Shown: positions 17,726-26,786 of the stretch, one piece after another
Layout of the letters: each line of letters begins with the position of its first letter
Numbering within the stretch: position 1 is the stretch's first letter
Source of the DNA: Roseburia sp.
Lineage (GTDB): Bacteria > Bacillota > Clostridia > Lachnospirales > Lachnospiraceae
Reading direction: 5' to 3'
Assembly (NCBI GenBank): GCA_022771695.1
Contig: JALEKJ010000017.1
Coordinates: forward strand, 1 to 64,000
Length of the DNA: 64,000 nucleotides
Made by a program: the position numbers and the translations under genes
The notes under the pieces: generated by a model
The model's input: the letters and a program-made list of their open reading frames with translations, nothing else
Databases searched by the model: none
What the model was told of the DNA's origin: nothing

Positions 17726-18205
17726 ATGCAAATTTTGACAATATTAGGATTCGTCCTTCTGGTGATAGGTGTGGTCCTGATAGGCGTTGAAATGGTATTG
17801 CCGGGGTTTGGCGTGCCGGGGATTTCGGGAACGATAAGTCTGGTAGTGGGAATCCTATTGGCTTCAAAGAATTTGGAGCAAGCCGTAGCAATACTTGTTG
17901 TTGTATTAGTGCTTCTGGCCATTATGCTTACCTGCGTGATTGTAGTTTTCCATTCAAAGAAGGTGAAATCGCCGATTCGGTTGGAGGAAGAGTTGGGAAA
18001 TAAAGATGGCTTTTTAAGCGCAGCCGATTTGACTTACCTGATTGGGAAGGAAGGAATCACAACAACAGATTTGCGCCCCACCGGAAAATGTGACATAGAA
18101 GGAGTCACGTTTGAGGTGAGAAGTGAGAATGCCTTCATTGTAAAAGGAAAACGTATTAAGGTAATCCGGATACAAGCGAATGCGTTGATTGTAAGAGAGA
18201 GTTAG
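17726..18205 (+). CDS. NfeD-family membrane protein
   Basis: About 159 residues with three hydrophobic helices (about 3-25, 29-48, 53-75) and a C-terminal OB-fold domain (about 100-157; LIGKEGITTTDLRPTGKCDI and KVIRIQANALIVRE). This is the short NfeD form lacking the ClpP-like protease region. NfeD proteins are habitually encoded beside flotillin-like proteins and are thought to assemble with them in membrane microdomains, which fits the following gene. GAGAGGTGATAGGT precedes the ATG at 17726. Confidence 0.9.
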   Translation: MQILTILGFVLLVIGVVLIGVEMVLPGFGVPGISGTISLVVGILLASKNLEQAVAILVVVLVLLAIMLTCVIVVFHSKKVKSPIRLEEELGNKDGFLSAADLTYLIGKEGITTTDLRPTGKCDIEGVTFEVRSENAFIVKGKRIKVIRIQANALIVRES

Positions 18206-18258
18206 GAACAGAACAGGGAAAGTTAGTCTATATGAAGTGAAAGAAGGGAGAAAACATT

Positions 18259-19230
18259 ATGGTATGGGAAATCATAATTATCGGAGTTATTGTATTACTT
18301 TTAGTGGTATTTTTTATCACAATACCGGTGGGATTGTGGATTTCAGCGATTGCAGCAGGCGTTAAAATCAGTATTTTCAATCTGATTGGTATGAAACTTA
18401 GACGTGTGAAGCCTGCAAAGATTGTACTTGCGCTTATTAAATCGACGAAGGCAGGGCTGACTGTGAAAGTCAATCAGCTTGAAGCACACTACCTCGCAGG
18501 TGGAAATGTGGACAGTGTCGTAAATGCATTGATTGCGGCGCAGAGAGCGGGTATGGAATTATCCTTTGAAAAAGCATCGGCAATCGATTTGGCAGGACGA
18601 GATGTGTTTGAAGCGGTAAAGATGAGTGTTACGCCAAAGGTAATTGAGACGGCGAAAATCTCTGCGGTAGCCAAGGACGGCATCGAACTTTTGGTAAAGG
18701 CCAGAGTAACCGTCCGTACGAATATCGAGAGACTTATCGGTGGTGCCGGGGAGGAAACCGTACTGGCTCGTATCGGGGAAGGCATCGTCACAACCGTCGG
18801 TTCCGCGAATACACATAGCGAAGTTCTTGAGAATCCGGATGATATCTCTAAGGTGATTCTGGAAAAAGGTCTGGATGCAGGAACCGCATTTGAAATTATC
18901 TCTGTCGATATTGCGGATATCGATATCGGACGAAACATCGGAGCGAATCTTCTCAGCTTACAGGCGGAGGCAGATAAGGTAATTGCGCAGGCCAAGGCAG
19001 AGGAGAGAAGAGCGATGGCGGTAGCTGTTGAGCAGGAGATGCGTGCGGAGGTTGTGAAAGCGGAGGCAGAAGTTCCAAGAGCTATGGCAGAAGCACTGAG
19101 AAGTGGTAACCTTGGTGTCATGGATTATTATAAGCTTCAGAATGTAGCGGCAGACACCGATATGAAGAAGAGTATCGGCGACGGGGCATCCGCATATGCT
19201 GCGGGTAAGAAAACGGACAGTAATCAGTAG
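18259..19230 (+). CDS. floA: Flotillin-like protein FloA
   Basis: 323 residues, typical length. An N-terminal hydrophobic hairpin (about 3-45) anchors the protein, followed by a band-7/SPFH domain (about 55-210) and an Ala/Glu-rich coiled region ([19 protein letters not shown], about 228-280). FloA scaffolds ordered membrane regions that collect signalling kinases and secretion machinery. GAAGGGAG precedes the ATG. The gene lies between NfeD and a response regulator in one operon. Confidence 0.95.
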   Translation: MVWEIIIIGVIVLLLVVFFITIPVGLWISAIAAGVKISIFNLIGMKLRRVKPAKIVLALIKSTKAGLTVKVNQLEAHYLAGGNVDSVVNALIAAQRAGMELSFEKASAIDLAGRDVFEAVKMSVTPKVIETAKISAVAKDGIELLVKARVTVRTNIERLIGGAGEETVLARIGEGIVTTVGSANTHSEVLENPDDISKVILEKGLDAGTAFEIISVDIADIDIGRNIGANLLSLQAEADKVIAQAKAEERRAMAVAVEQEMRAEVVKAEAEVPRAMAEALRSGNLGVMDYYKLQNVAADTDMKKSIGDGASAYAAGKKTDSNQ

Positions 19231-19244
19231 ACAGGGGTAGATAC

Positions 19245-19979
19245 ATGATAAAAGTAATGCTTGTTGAGGATGAAGAGCAGATAAGGCATATATTAAAAAA
19301 AATGATTGAGAAACTGGATGGGTTTGAGGTTGTGGCAGAGGCAGAGTCCTTTGCCACTGCGATACAGGCATTTACTGACTATAGACCGGAAGTTGTCTTT
19401 GTGGATGTGGACCTAAATGGTGACAGTGGTCTGGAATGTGCCAAGGTCATGGTCAAGCTTGAACCGAAACTAAAGGTGATATTTGCCACGGCTCACAGTG
19501 AGTATATGGCCAATGCATTTGAAATATATGCATTTGATTATTTAGTGAAACCTTTCAATATGGAGCGTGTGCATAAGACTTTAAAGAGAATCCAAGAATC
19601 CATGGATGTAGGAGAGAAAGCCGGGGTAACTCCGATGCAGACCATAGAGGGCGACAGTGAGAAATTGCTCATCAAAGGGAAAGAGCAGCTTTTATTTGTG
19701 GATAAAAAAGAGATTGTTATGATAGAGCGCTCTGATAGTGCGACAAGCATTATCACGAAGGAGGAGACGTACAAAAGCAGCGTATCTTTATCAGCGCTGG
19801 AGGCGAAGTTGCCCGGTGATTTTATGCGCAGTCATAAATCATATATTATCAATACAACGATGATATCCAAGATAGAGCCGTATGGGCGCTGGACCTACGT
19901 TGTGAATTTCAAGGGAACGAAGGAGACAGCTTTGATTACAGCTCAAAAGTATGAAGAATTAAAAGCTAGGTTCGCATAA
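19245..19979 (+). CDS. LytTR-family response regulator of the flotillin operon
   Basis: 244 residues: receiver domain (about 1-120; E8, D9, phospho-acceptor D54, lysine in LVKPF) and a LytTR DNA-binding domain (about 143-242, with FMRSHKSYIINTTMI). It starts 14 bases after floA, and the presumed cognate kinase is the first gene of the same operon. No LytTR-type repeat pair was found upstream of the operon, so targets are unknown. Confidence 0.92.
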   Translation: MIKVMLVEDEEQIRHILKKMIEKLDGFEVVAEAESFATAIQAFTDYRPEVVFVDVDLNGDSGLECAKVMVKLEPKLKVIFATAHSEYMANAFEIYAFDYLVKPFNMERVHKTLKRIQESMDVGEKAGVTPMQTIEGDSEKLLIKGKEQLLFVDKKEIVMIERSDSATSIITKEETYKSSVSLSALEAKLPGDFMRSHKSYIINTTMISKIEPYGRWTYVVNFKGTKETALITAQKYEELKARFA

Positions 19980-20051
19980 AAGGATGAAAGACAGATGTTT
20001 CTTGTAGGCAGACTGGAAAAGGCTATTATTAAATAGGAATATTAGAATTAG

Positions 20052-20099
20052 AGCTTGTTATTTTCTAAAACAGATTGTTTGGAGATAACAGGCTTTTTT
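20052..20099 (+). terminator. Terminator of the flotillin operon
   Basis: AGCTTGTTAT (20052-20061) pairs with ATAACAGGCT (20085-20094) with one G-U pair and a 23-base loop, followed by TTTTT. Confidence 0.75.
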
Positions 20100-20115
20100 A
20101 TGCAATAGAAAGAAT

Positions 20116-20144
20116 TTGACCGCCATGACATTGGATGATAAAAT
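20116..20144 (+). promoter_or_regulatory. Promoter of the HD-GYP gene
   Basis: TTGACC (20116-20121), 17 bases, TAAAAT (20139-20144), about 40 bases before the start codon. Confidence 0.6.
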
Positions 20145-20183
20145 TTTTAAAAGAAAATACATCAGAGAATGGAGGCGGTAAAA

Positions 20184-21485
20184 ATGCTGCATTACAAGCT
20201 GCAAGTCGGTTGTTTAATTATTGTGTTATACATTGCATTTATTTATTGGCGCAGTAAGGCAAGAACAGGGACAAAGTATAGGTGGAAAATTTTTGACACG
20301 ATACTGGTGATTGGTATTACATACCAGATTTTTGATATTCTGACCGTGTATTCGGTAAATCATCTGGGTATGGTGAATGATACTGTCAATAGGATTTTAC
20401 ATATTGGGTTTTTAATGAGCATAGATGCAGTCATTTTTGTCGTATTTTTATATATGCTGGCAATTACAGAATATCATTCACAGGAGCGGAAGAAAAGACG
20501 GTATTTCCTTTGGATTCCGTTTGTTTTGAATATCATTATTGTGGTTGCAAATATCGGGACGCTGGAATTTCGAACAGGGAATGTAAGCAATTATTCCATG
20601 GGCGTGTCGGCATACACCTGTTTCGCTATGGTAGCAGTCTATGAAGCTCTTTCGATATGGATTTTTTTGCGTCATTGGAATTACATTGATAAATATAAAA
20701 GAGCAACCATCGGAACATTCCTTCTGGTTTTGACAGGCGTATCGGTGTATCAGATGGTGGTACCGGATTCGCTGGTAACCAGTATTGTTGCAGTAATGGC
20801 AATTCTGGGAATCTACATTAATATGGAGACTCCATCCCAGTTGGAATTGGAGCAATATCGCGGAGAGCTGGTATATGGTTTTGCGAATGTGATAGAGAGC
20901 AGAGACGGCAGCACGGGTGGTCATGTAAAGCGGACATCAAAATATGTCGAGCTGATTGTGCAAGAACTTAAGAAACAGGGGCGCTTCGAAGGCATATTGA
21001 CAAAAGATTACATTGATAATCTGGTGAAGGCAGCGCCAATGCATGATATCGGAAAGATATCCACGCCGGACAGTATCTTGCAGAAACCGGGAAAACTGAC
21101 GGATGAAGAGTTTGAAATTATGAAGCAACATACCGTAAACGGAGCGAAAACTGTGCGGGAATCTCTCGCCAAATTAGGAGATGCGCAATATATTGACGTT
21201 GTACATGATGTGGTGCTTTACCACCATGAAAAATGGAATGGAACGGGATACCCGGAGGGACGCAAGGAAACAGAAATCCCGCTTTGCGCAAGAATTATGG
21301 CGGTGGCGGATGTGTTTGATGCTGTTGTGGAAAAACGCTGTTATCGTGAAGCAATGACTTTGGAACAGGGGTTTGCGATTATCGAGGATGGAATGGGAAG
21401 CTCGTTTGACCCGTTGATTGCAGAGGCATTTCTGAATAATAAAGAGCGGGTGATAGAAATACATAATAACTTTAGCCATGGCTAG
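20184..21485 (+). CDS. Membrane HD-GYP cyclic-di-GMP phosphodiesterase
   Basis: 433 residues. Seven hydrophobic helices (about 3-215) form an integral-membrane sensor of the MASE type. The HD-GYP domain (about 235-430) is complete: MHDIGKI carries the HD pair, followed by KLTDEEFEIMKQH, LYHHEKWNGTGYP and the closing VADVFDAV. It should hydrolyse cyclic di-GMP and opposes the cyclase at 12-14 kb. ATG 20184 is used because GGAGGCGG lies just upstream; the in-frame ATG at 20169 has no site. Confidence 0.92.
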   Translation: MLHYKLQVGCLIIVLYIAFIYWRSKARTGTKYRWKIFDTILVIGITYQIFDILTVYSVNHLGMVNDTVNRILHIGFLMSIDAVIFVVFLYMLAITEYHSQERKKRRYFLWIPFVLNIIIVVANIGTLEFRTGNVSNYSMGVSAYTCFAMVAVYEALSIWIFLRHWNYIDKYKRATIGTFLLVLTGVSVYQMVVPDSLVTSIVAVMAILGIYINMETPSQLELEQYRGELVYGFANVIESRDGSTGGHVKRTSKYVELIVQELKKQGRFEGILTKDYIDNLVKAAPMHDIGKISTPDSILQKPGKLTDEEFEIMKQHTVNGAKTVRESLAKLGDAQYIDVVHDVVLYHHEKWNGTGYPEGRKETEIPLCARIMAVADVFDAVVEKRCYREAMTLEQGFAIIEDGMGSSFDPLIAEAFLNNKERVIEIHNNFSHG

Positions 21486-21518
21486 AAGTTGTTTTAACAG
21501 AAAGAGAGGACAGAAGTT

Positions 21519-22475
21519 ATGAAAATGAAGTTAGAAACACCGAAAGCGGTGGTAGAGGCAAGAGAAGCAAAGGCTGGTTGGAATTGGTTTTTGGAGCTGT
21601 TGGTATTTGCGTTGGTATTTATACTGGCAACCATTGGAGAATCAATCATTGCGGTCCCGGTACAGATGTATCTTATGCTGACCAATGAGGCATATTGGTC
21701 GGCTGTCGGAAACGAGGATGCGGAGCTTTTGGCAAATCTCGTCATGGAAGTTACAAGCAGCAATGCATATATGTTGATGATGCTTTTTGCGAATATTGCA
21801 ATGATATTGATTGTCATGCTATTTTGCAAATTGGCCCAGAAGCGCAGGATGACAACGCTCGGCTTTGTGAAAAAAGATATTGTAAAAGAGTATGGAATCG
21901 GACTTACCGTCGGATTTGTTTTTTTTACTGTAGCGGTGCTTTTATGTATGATTACCGGTTCGCTTCGGTTTGATGGGCTCTCATCGACCTTTTCATTGGG
22001 AATTTTTGTGCTGTTTGGCTTAGGGTACATGATTCAGGGAATGGCGGAGGAAGTGCTCTGCCGCGGCTATTTTCTGGTATCAATTGGCAGACGTTATCCC
22101 ATGTGGGCAGCAGTAATGTTGAATTCCCTGTTTTTTGCGGCATTGCATCTTGGAAATGCAGGAATCAGCCCGCTGGCATTTGTGAATTTGACCTTGTTTG
22201 GCATATTTGCATCGGTATATTTTATTAAGCGTGGAAGCCTATGGGGAATCGGCGCGTTTCACTCCATATGGAATTTCGTACAGGGGAATTTCTATGGAAT
22301 CAAGGTGAGTGGATTGACAACTTCGTGTACCATATTGGAGAGTGTTTCCGTGGAGGGGAGAGAACTCATCAATGGCGGTGCGTTTGGCTTGGAAGGAGGC
22401 CTTGCAGTGACGCTGGTGCTTGTGGCAGGAATATTGTTTTTGCTTAACAGACCGGCGAAGAGCACGGAATGTTGA
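21519..22475 (+). CDS. CPBP-family intramembrane protease
   Basis: 318 residues with about eight hydrophobic segments. The family motifs are present: EEVLCRGYF (glutamate pair and arginine) near residue 180, FAALHLGN near 208 and GAFHSIWNFVQGN near 245. CPBP/CAAX-like proteins are membrane metalloproteases; the substrate is unknown. A GAGAGGA site precedes the ATG. It may be co-transcribed with the HD-GYP gene (33-base gap) and the following membrane protein. Confidence 0.9.
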   Translation: MKMKLETPKAVVEAREAKAGWNWFLELLVFALVFILATIGESIIAVPVQMYLMLTNEAYWSAVGNEDAELLANLVMEVTSSNAYMLMMLFANIAMILIVMLFCKLAQKRRMTTLGFVKKDIVKEYGIGLTVGFVFFTVAVLLCMITGSLRFDGLSSTFSLGIFVLFGLGYMIQGMAEEVLCRGYFLVSIGRRYPMWAAVMLNSLFFAALHLGNAGISPLAFVNLTLFGIFASVYFIKRGSLWGIGAFHSIWNFVQGNFYGIKVSGLTTSCTILESVSVEGRELINGGAFGLEGGLAVTLVLVAGILFLLNRPAKSTEC

Positions 22476-22514
22476 TCTTGTCAAATACTCGACGAATAAA
22501 AGAAAGGCATTGTT

Positions 22515-23981
22515 ATGGAATTGACTCCAAAATCTCATATATTTGTAACCAACTTAATCATCCTTGCAATCACCGCGGTTCTTACAATTTTGTACGTTGC
22601 AACGAGAGCGATTTTGGGAACGCATGACTTGTATTATCGGACATGGATTATCGTGATGGGGGACATTGTTTCTTATGTCCTGTTACCGCTCGTGGTGCTT
22701 GCAGTGCCGATTACCGGGGCAGTGCAGTGGAAAAGAAACAGATACAAACAGCGCGGCGGTACGGTTGCAGTGGTACTTGCAAGTGTGCTTGTGGCGGTTG
22801 CTGTATTTGTATACTCTTGTATGTTGTTCCTCTTGTTTGTATTTACAGCAGGAGAAGAATTTGAGAAAGAACAGATATTCGGAGATGGAATTATCGAGGG
22901 GGTGCGCGAAGAAAGCTATGGCTTTGAAAGCTATAATGTGTACCACTATTATGAACCGGTAGCTTTTTTCTTAAAGAAGCCATATGAGCCCTTATCCCAT
23001 GCGCTTGAACAGCGGGCAAGTGAAGCATACGGAGAAGCGTTTGTGGTATGTGAGGAAGATAAGGAATTGGAACCGCAGAGGTCACTTGAACTTTATACGT
23101 TGTATTCTGTAGAGCATCCGGAGTTTTTAATGCATATGTTTGCGGGAAAAAGCGTTTACGGGATATCGGATGACTATCTGCAGGCGCGGGCGAATTGGCT
23201 GCTTGGTCAGAACGAAGATTTCATGGAAATTGCCCGGCTTCCGAGGGAAGTGTCTGCAGAGGAAGCGAAGAATCCTACAGAGCGTTTGTGGAAAGGTCCG
23301 AAGGTCTTGATATTCACAGAGGAACACGGGGAACGCGTGGCAGGAATTATTGCACAGGCAATCGCACAGGTTCTGGAGGATGAAGCATTTCAGACAGAGA
23401 GCTATAAAAACGCGGAGATTACATTACTTACATGGTATAGCAATTACAAGAGCGAGATTATTATTCCGATTGCAGACTATGTAGACGCGGATTGGATAAA
23501 GATGGAGATAGCGGAAGACTTTGCGTGCTATGCACAGAGTGTGGAAGCGGAGGAAGAGCCTTCAGAGGAGAGCGGGCAGCTTGCGGAAACGGATACAAGT
23601 ACGCCGCAGACGGTAGAGGGCGCTTATCTTTGCCTGTATGAGGAAGTATTTAAATTGCAGGGAGAACCCTATGAGTACAGTTATAATGCAAAGGGGAATT
23701 TCTATGCAAGCTTGTCGGATGGAAGTAAAATACCGCCGGGAGGAGAACAGGAGCTTAGAACCGAGCGTACTGTCGTGTATGACAGAATTTCAAAGAACGG
23801 GAAATGCCATCTTTTTGTATATTATGAGAATTATTACAATGAGGACGGAACTGAATATGCGATGACCATTCGCAACACTTACGCGGTAGATATGGAGACG
23901 GGAGAAGTGATTCCGTCCGAAAAACATGCATGGGCAGATATCGGAACGGATGCCTATCAGACTGCAACAGGCGAAAATTAA
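22515..23981 (+). CDS. Membrane-anchored protein of unknown function
   Basis: 488 residues. Three hydrophobic helices (about 9-32, 45-70, 82-110) are followed by about 375 mostly polar, acidic residues, probably extracellular. A low-complexity acidic stretch (EAEEEPSEESGQLAETDTS) around 344-362 separates two parts. I recognise no catalytic motif. It follows the protease gene by 39 bases and begins after an AAAGGCAT site. Confidence 0.6.
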   Translation: MELTPKSHIFVTNLIILAITAVLTILYVATRAILGTHDLYYRTWIIVMGDIVSYVLLPLVVLAVPITGAVQWKRNRYKQRGGTVAVVLASVLVAVAVFVYSCMLFLLFVFTAGEEFEKEQIFGDGIIEGVREESYGFESYNVYHYYEPVAFFLKKPYEPLSHALEQRASEAYGEAFVVCEEDKELEPQRSLELYTLYSVEHPEFLMHMFAGKSVYGISDDYLQARANWLLGQNEDFMEIARLPREVSAEEAKNPTERLWKGPKVLIFTEEHGERVAGIIAQAIAQVLEDEAFQTESYKNAEITLLTWYSNYKSEIIIPIADYVDADWIKMEIAEDFACYAQSVEAEEEPSEESGQLAETDTSTPQTVEGAYLCLYEEVFKLQGEPYEYSYNAKGNFYASLSDGSKIPPGGEQELRTERTVVYDRISKNGKCHLFVYYENYYNEDGTEYAMTIRNTYAVDMETGEVIPSEKHAWADIGTDAYQTATGEN

Positions 23982-24093
23982 GAAAATAATGTAAAAAAGG
24001 GGGAATATCGAACTAAAAACAATAAAAAATATTTGGATGTACAAAATAATTGTAAATTATCATAAAAAAATCACATTTTTTCGACAATTCCAC

Positions 24094-24122
24094 TTGTATA
24101 ATTGGTACGAATTTACTATAAT
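24094..24122 (+). promoter_or_regulatory. Promoter upstream of the chemosensory locus
   Basis: TTGTAT (24094-24099), 17 bases, TATAAT (24117-24122). The 275-base gap before the kinase gene holds this promoter and a short leader reading frame; no c-di-GMP riboswitch consensus was recognised. Confidence 0.5.
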
Positions 24123-24154
24123 TTATGCAGAGCGTACGTTTGGAGGTTATAGAA

Positions 24155-24193
24155 ATGGACCGAAGAGAAGGGACTGGAATTGTTCACAAATAA
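24155..24193 (+). CDS. Possible 12-residue leader peptide
   Basis: A strong TGGAGG site 8-9 bases upstream of an ATG opens a 12-codon frame (MDRREGTGIVHK) ending in TAA, 63 bases before the histidine kinase start and just after a promoter. It could be a translated leader or simply the relic of a lost gene start. Confidence 0.25.
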   Translation: MDRREGTGIVHK

Positions 24194-24256
24194 GGGGGCT
24201 GCAAGACGGGGATAGCGTTTTGAGGCTTCCTTTTTGTGCTGTTTGGGAGAAGAACG

Positions 24257-25675
24257 ATGAAGCAGGAAGATATCTATCAGTTTGCCATGGATCAGGCATT
24301 GGAACTTATCATATTGTTCGAGAGTGATGGAAAAATCATCTATGCGAATGAGAGTGCCAAAAATCAGTTAGAATACGAGGAACTGTGCGGGCGATTTATA
24401 GAGGACATTTTCCCGGGAGAGTTTCGAAATGTAAACATTAACTTAGAGACGGATTATGAATTTGGCGTAAAAGTGCGGGAAATGACAGCATATCGCAAGA
24501 ATAGGACTTGCTTTCCGGTAAGAACAAGGATGCTCCGATGGGAAGGAAATCCGGGCACATATATCTGCATGGCATATGATATCTCAAAGGTGAAATTTCT
24601 GGAAAAAAAAGCAGTGAATGCTGGTACGGAAGCAGAGGCGGCAGAGAAGGTCAAGTCAGAGTTTGTGGCGAACGTTACACATGAGCTTCGCACGCCGGTC
24701 AATGGAATTCTTGGAAATGCGCGCGAACTGATGAGTATAGAGACCGAGGAAAAAAAGCTGCGGCTGTTGCGGCTGGTGGAACGTGGATGTAATGATATGC
24801 ATGCCATCATCAACAACATTCTTGATTTTTCTAAGCTGGAAGCCGGAAAGTTCATATTAGAGCCGCGCAAGTTTAACCTGCGGAATATGATGGATTATGT
24901 CAAGTCCAATCATATCAATAAGATTACTGAAAAGGGCTTGGAGTTTTTTGTGACGATTTCGCCGGAGGTGCCGGAATATATTATCGGAGATGAGCTGCGA
25001 ATTGTGCAGATATTAAATAATCTGATTTCTAACGCCTGCAAATTTACAATGGTAGGAAAAATTGTTGTAGAAGTTGTGAAGACGGCACAGATAGATAATC
25101 GTATCGAATTGTTTTTCCTTGTGATTGACACGGGTATCGGAATTGATAAGGCAGACGTGGACAAGCTGTTTAAAAGCTTTTCACAGGTGGACGCATCTAT
25201 CTCAAGAAAGTTTGGCGGCACAGGCCTTGGACTTAATATTTGTAAGCAGTTGGTAGAACTGATGGATGGAAATATCCGTGTGGAGAGCGAACCGGGAAGA
25301 GGAAGTATGTTTTGCTTTCATATCTGGGTGGAAGTGCCACAGGAGGAAATGGAACATCAGAAAGAAGTGATGGAAAATAATGCACCGCAGAATATTTTGC
25401 AGAGCTTATCTGATATAGAGAAAAATCAGGATATTTGGGAATATGGCAAGGCAGAGAATAGGGAAGAAATCCGCAAAAAGATGTCAAAACTGATTCTTTC
25501 CGTGGAGATGGAGAATTGGGAAAAAGCAGAGATGTTTGCGGAGACAATCAAACAGTTGACAAAGGACGCACCGGGAGAGGTAAAGAGTGTAGCACTTCGC
25601 CTTAAGATGGCAGTGCAAAAAGGAGACTATGAAAAGGTAACAACTGCGTTTGAAACATTGCAGGGAATCATTTAG
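24257..25675 (+). CDS. PAS-domain histidine kinase
   Basis: 472 soluble residues: a PAS domain (about 1-112, LELIILFESDGKIIYANES), HisKA with H-box FVANVTHELRTPVNG near 140, and a HATPase domain with N-box LNNLISNACKF, DTGIGID (G1) and GGTGLGL (G2) to about residue 370. The C-terminal 100 residues are helical and look like a degenerate phosphotransfer-type bundle without a recognisable histidine motif. The start follows GGGAGAAG. The gene precedes a receiver protein by 10 bases and likely phosphorylates it; no membrane segment implies an internal signal. Confidence 0.9.
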   Translation: MKQEDIYQFAMDQALELIILFESDGKIIYANESAKNQLEYEELCGRFIEDIFPGEFRNVNINLETDYEFGVKVREMTAYRKNRTCFPVRTRMLRWEGNPGTYICMAYDISKVKFLEKKAVNAGTEAEAAEKVKSEFVANVTHELRTPVNGILGNARELMSIETEEKKLRLLRLVERGCNDMHAIINNILDFSKLEAGKFILEPRKFNLRNMMDYVKSNHINKITEKGLEFFVTISPEVPEYIIGDELRIVQILNNLISNACKFTMVGKIVVEVVKTAQIDNRIELFFLVIDTGIGIDKADVDKLFKSFSQVDASISRKFGGTGLGLNICKQLVELMDGNIRVESEPGRGSMFCFHIWVEVPQEEMEHQKEVMENNAPQNILQSLSDIEKNQDIWEYGKAENREEIRKKMSKLILSVEMENWEKAEMFAETIKQLTKDAPGEVKSVALRLKMAVQKGDYEKVTTAFETLQGII

Positions 25676-25685
25676 GAGGAAGTGT

Positions 25686-26759
25686 ATGGGTCACGAGAAC
25701 GTCAATAGAGAAGCACCGCGAATATTGATTGTAGATGACGTGGAAGAAAATCGCTTTGTCCTGCGGGATATTATCATGGATATGGGATATCTGCCGATTC
25801 TAACGGAGAATGGCATTCAGGCTCTTAAGATGGTGGAACGATATCGGCCGCAGTTAATTATCTCTGATGTGGCGATGCCGGAAATGGATGGCTATGAGTT
25901 ATGTCGGAAGATAAAAGAGAATGCGGATACCAGGGATATTCCGATTGTATTTATATCTGCGTTTGATGATCCGTCCGATATTGTGCGAGGATTTAATATT
26001 GGTGGTGAGGACTACATTACGAAGCCGTTTATTCCGGAGGTTGTAAAGGCGAGAGTCGGCGTACATTTAAAGCTTGCGGAAGCAAAGAACGATATGTTGG
26101 AAATTAACCGTCAGTTGCAGACATCGGTTAGTGAGCAGTTGCGCCAGATGGAAATGGAAAAGAAAAACGTTCTCTATGCGCTGCTTCGTGTGATACGAGA
26201 GAGTGTTGGGTATGATGCGGAATATATGGAGCGTGTCTGCTATGACTGCCGTACACTGGCAGAGGCATTGCAGTTGTCCGTGGAATACAGCCCGCTGATT
26301 TCGGACGGTTACATAGATATGATTGAATTGGCAACACCGCTTGGCGGGATTGGAAAAGTGGCGATTCCGTCCGATATCATGCAAAAGAAGGAAAACCTTA
26401 CACCGGAGGAGCGGGAGCTGCGCCAGAAACATACGATGATAGGTGCACAGATACTGGGCGATATCAAAGACCTTGGAGATTACAATGATTACATACAGAT
26501 GGCAGCGGACATCGCAAATTATCACCATGAGAACTGGGACGGCAGCGGTTATCCGACCGGTAAATCCGGAGACGAAATTCCGCTTGCAGCACAGATTGTG
26601 GCAGTGATTCATGCTTACTGTGCGCTGACGGATGGAAAGAGAAGGCAGGAGCCGCTTAAACGGGAAGAGGCACTTGCGGAGTTGGAACTTGATGCAGGGA
26701 AAAAATACAATCCGGAGATTTTTAAAATTCTAAAGAAAATATCCCGTCAGCTTCATTAG
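25686..26759 (+). CDS. Response regulator with degenerate HD-GYP output domain
   Basis: 357 residues. The receiver (about 1-125) is intact: VDDVEENR, phospho-acceptor in LIISDVAMPEMDG, lysine in ITKPF. The second half clearly has HD-GYP ancestry (KENLTPEERELRQKHTMIGA, YHHENWDGSGYPTG), but the metal-binding HD pair is replaced: family PLHDIGKI reads PLGGIGKV, and the later VADxFDA motif reads VIHAYCA. Phosphodiesterase activity is therefore unlikely; it may bind cyclic di-GMP or act by protein contact. GGAGGAAGTGT precedes the ATG at 25686. Confidence 0.9.
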   Translation: MGHENVNREAPRILIVDDVEENRFVLRDIIMDMGYLPILTENGIQALKMVERYRPQLIISDVAMPEMDGYELCRKIKENADTRDIPIVFISAFDDPSDIVRGFNIGGEDYITKPFIPEVVKARVGVHLKLAEAKNDMLEINRQLQTSVSEQLRQMEMEKKNVLYALLRVIRESVGYDAEYMERVCYDCRTLAEALQLSVEYSPLISDGYIDMIELATPLGGIGKVAIPSDIMQKKENLTPEERELRQKHTMIGAQILGDIKDLGDYNDYIQMAADIANYHHENWDGSGYPTGKSGDEIPLAAQIVAVIHAYCALTDGKRRQEPLKREEALAELELDAGKKYNPEIFKILKKISRQLH

Positions 26760-26786
26760 TGGAACGGGAAACAAAGGAACAAGGCA

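Noticed and set aside
23982..24256. Cyclic-di-GMP riboswitch before the chemosensory locus
   Set aside because: The GEMM-I/II conserved cores were not found here or upstream of the genes at 12074 and 20184.
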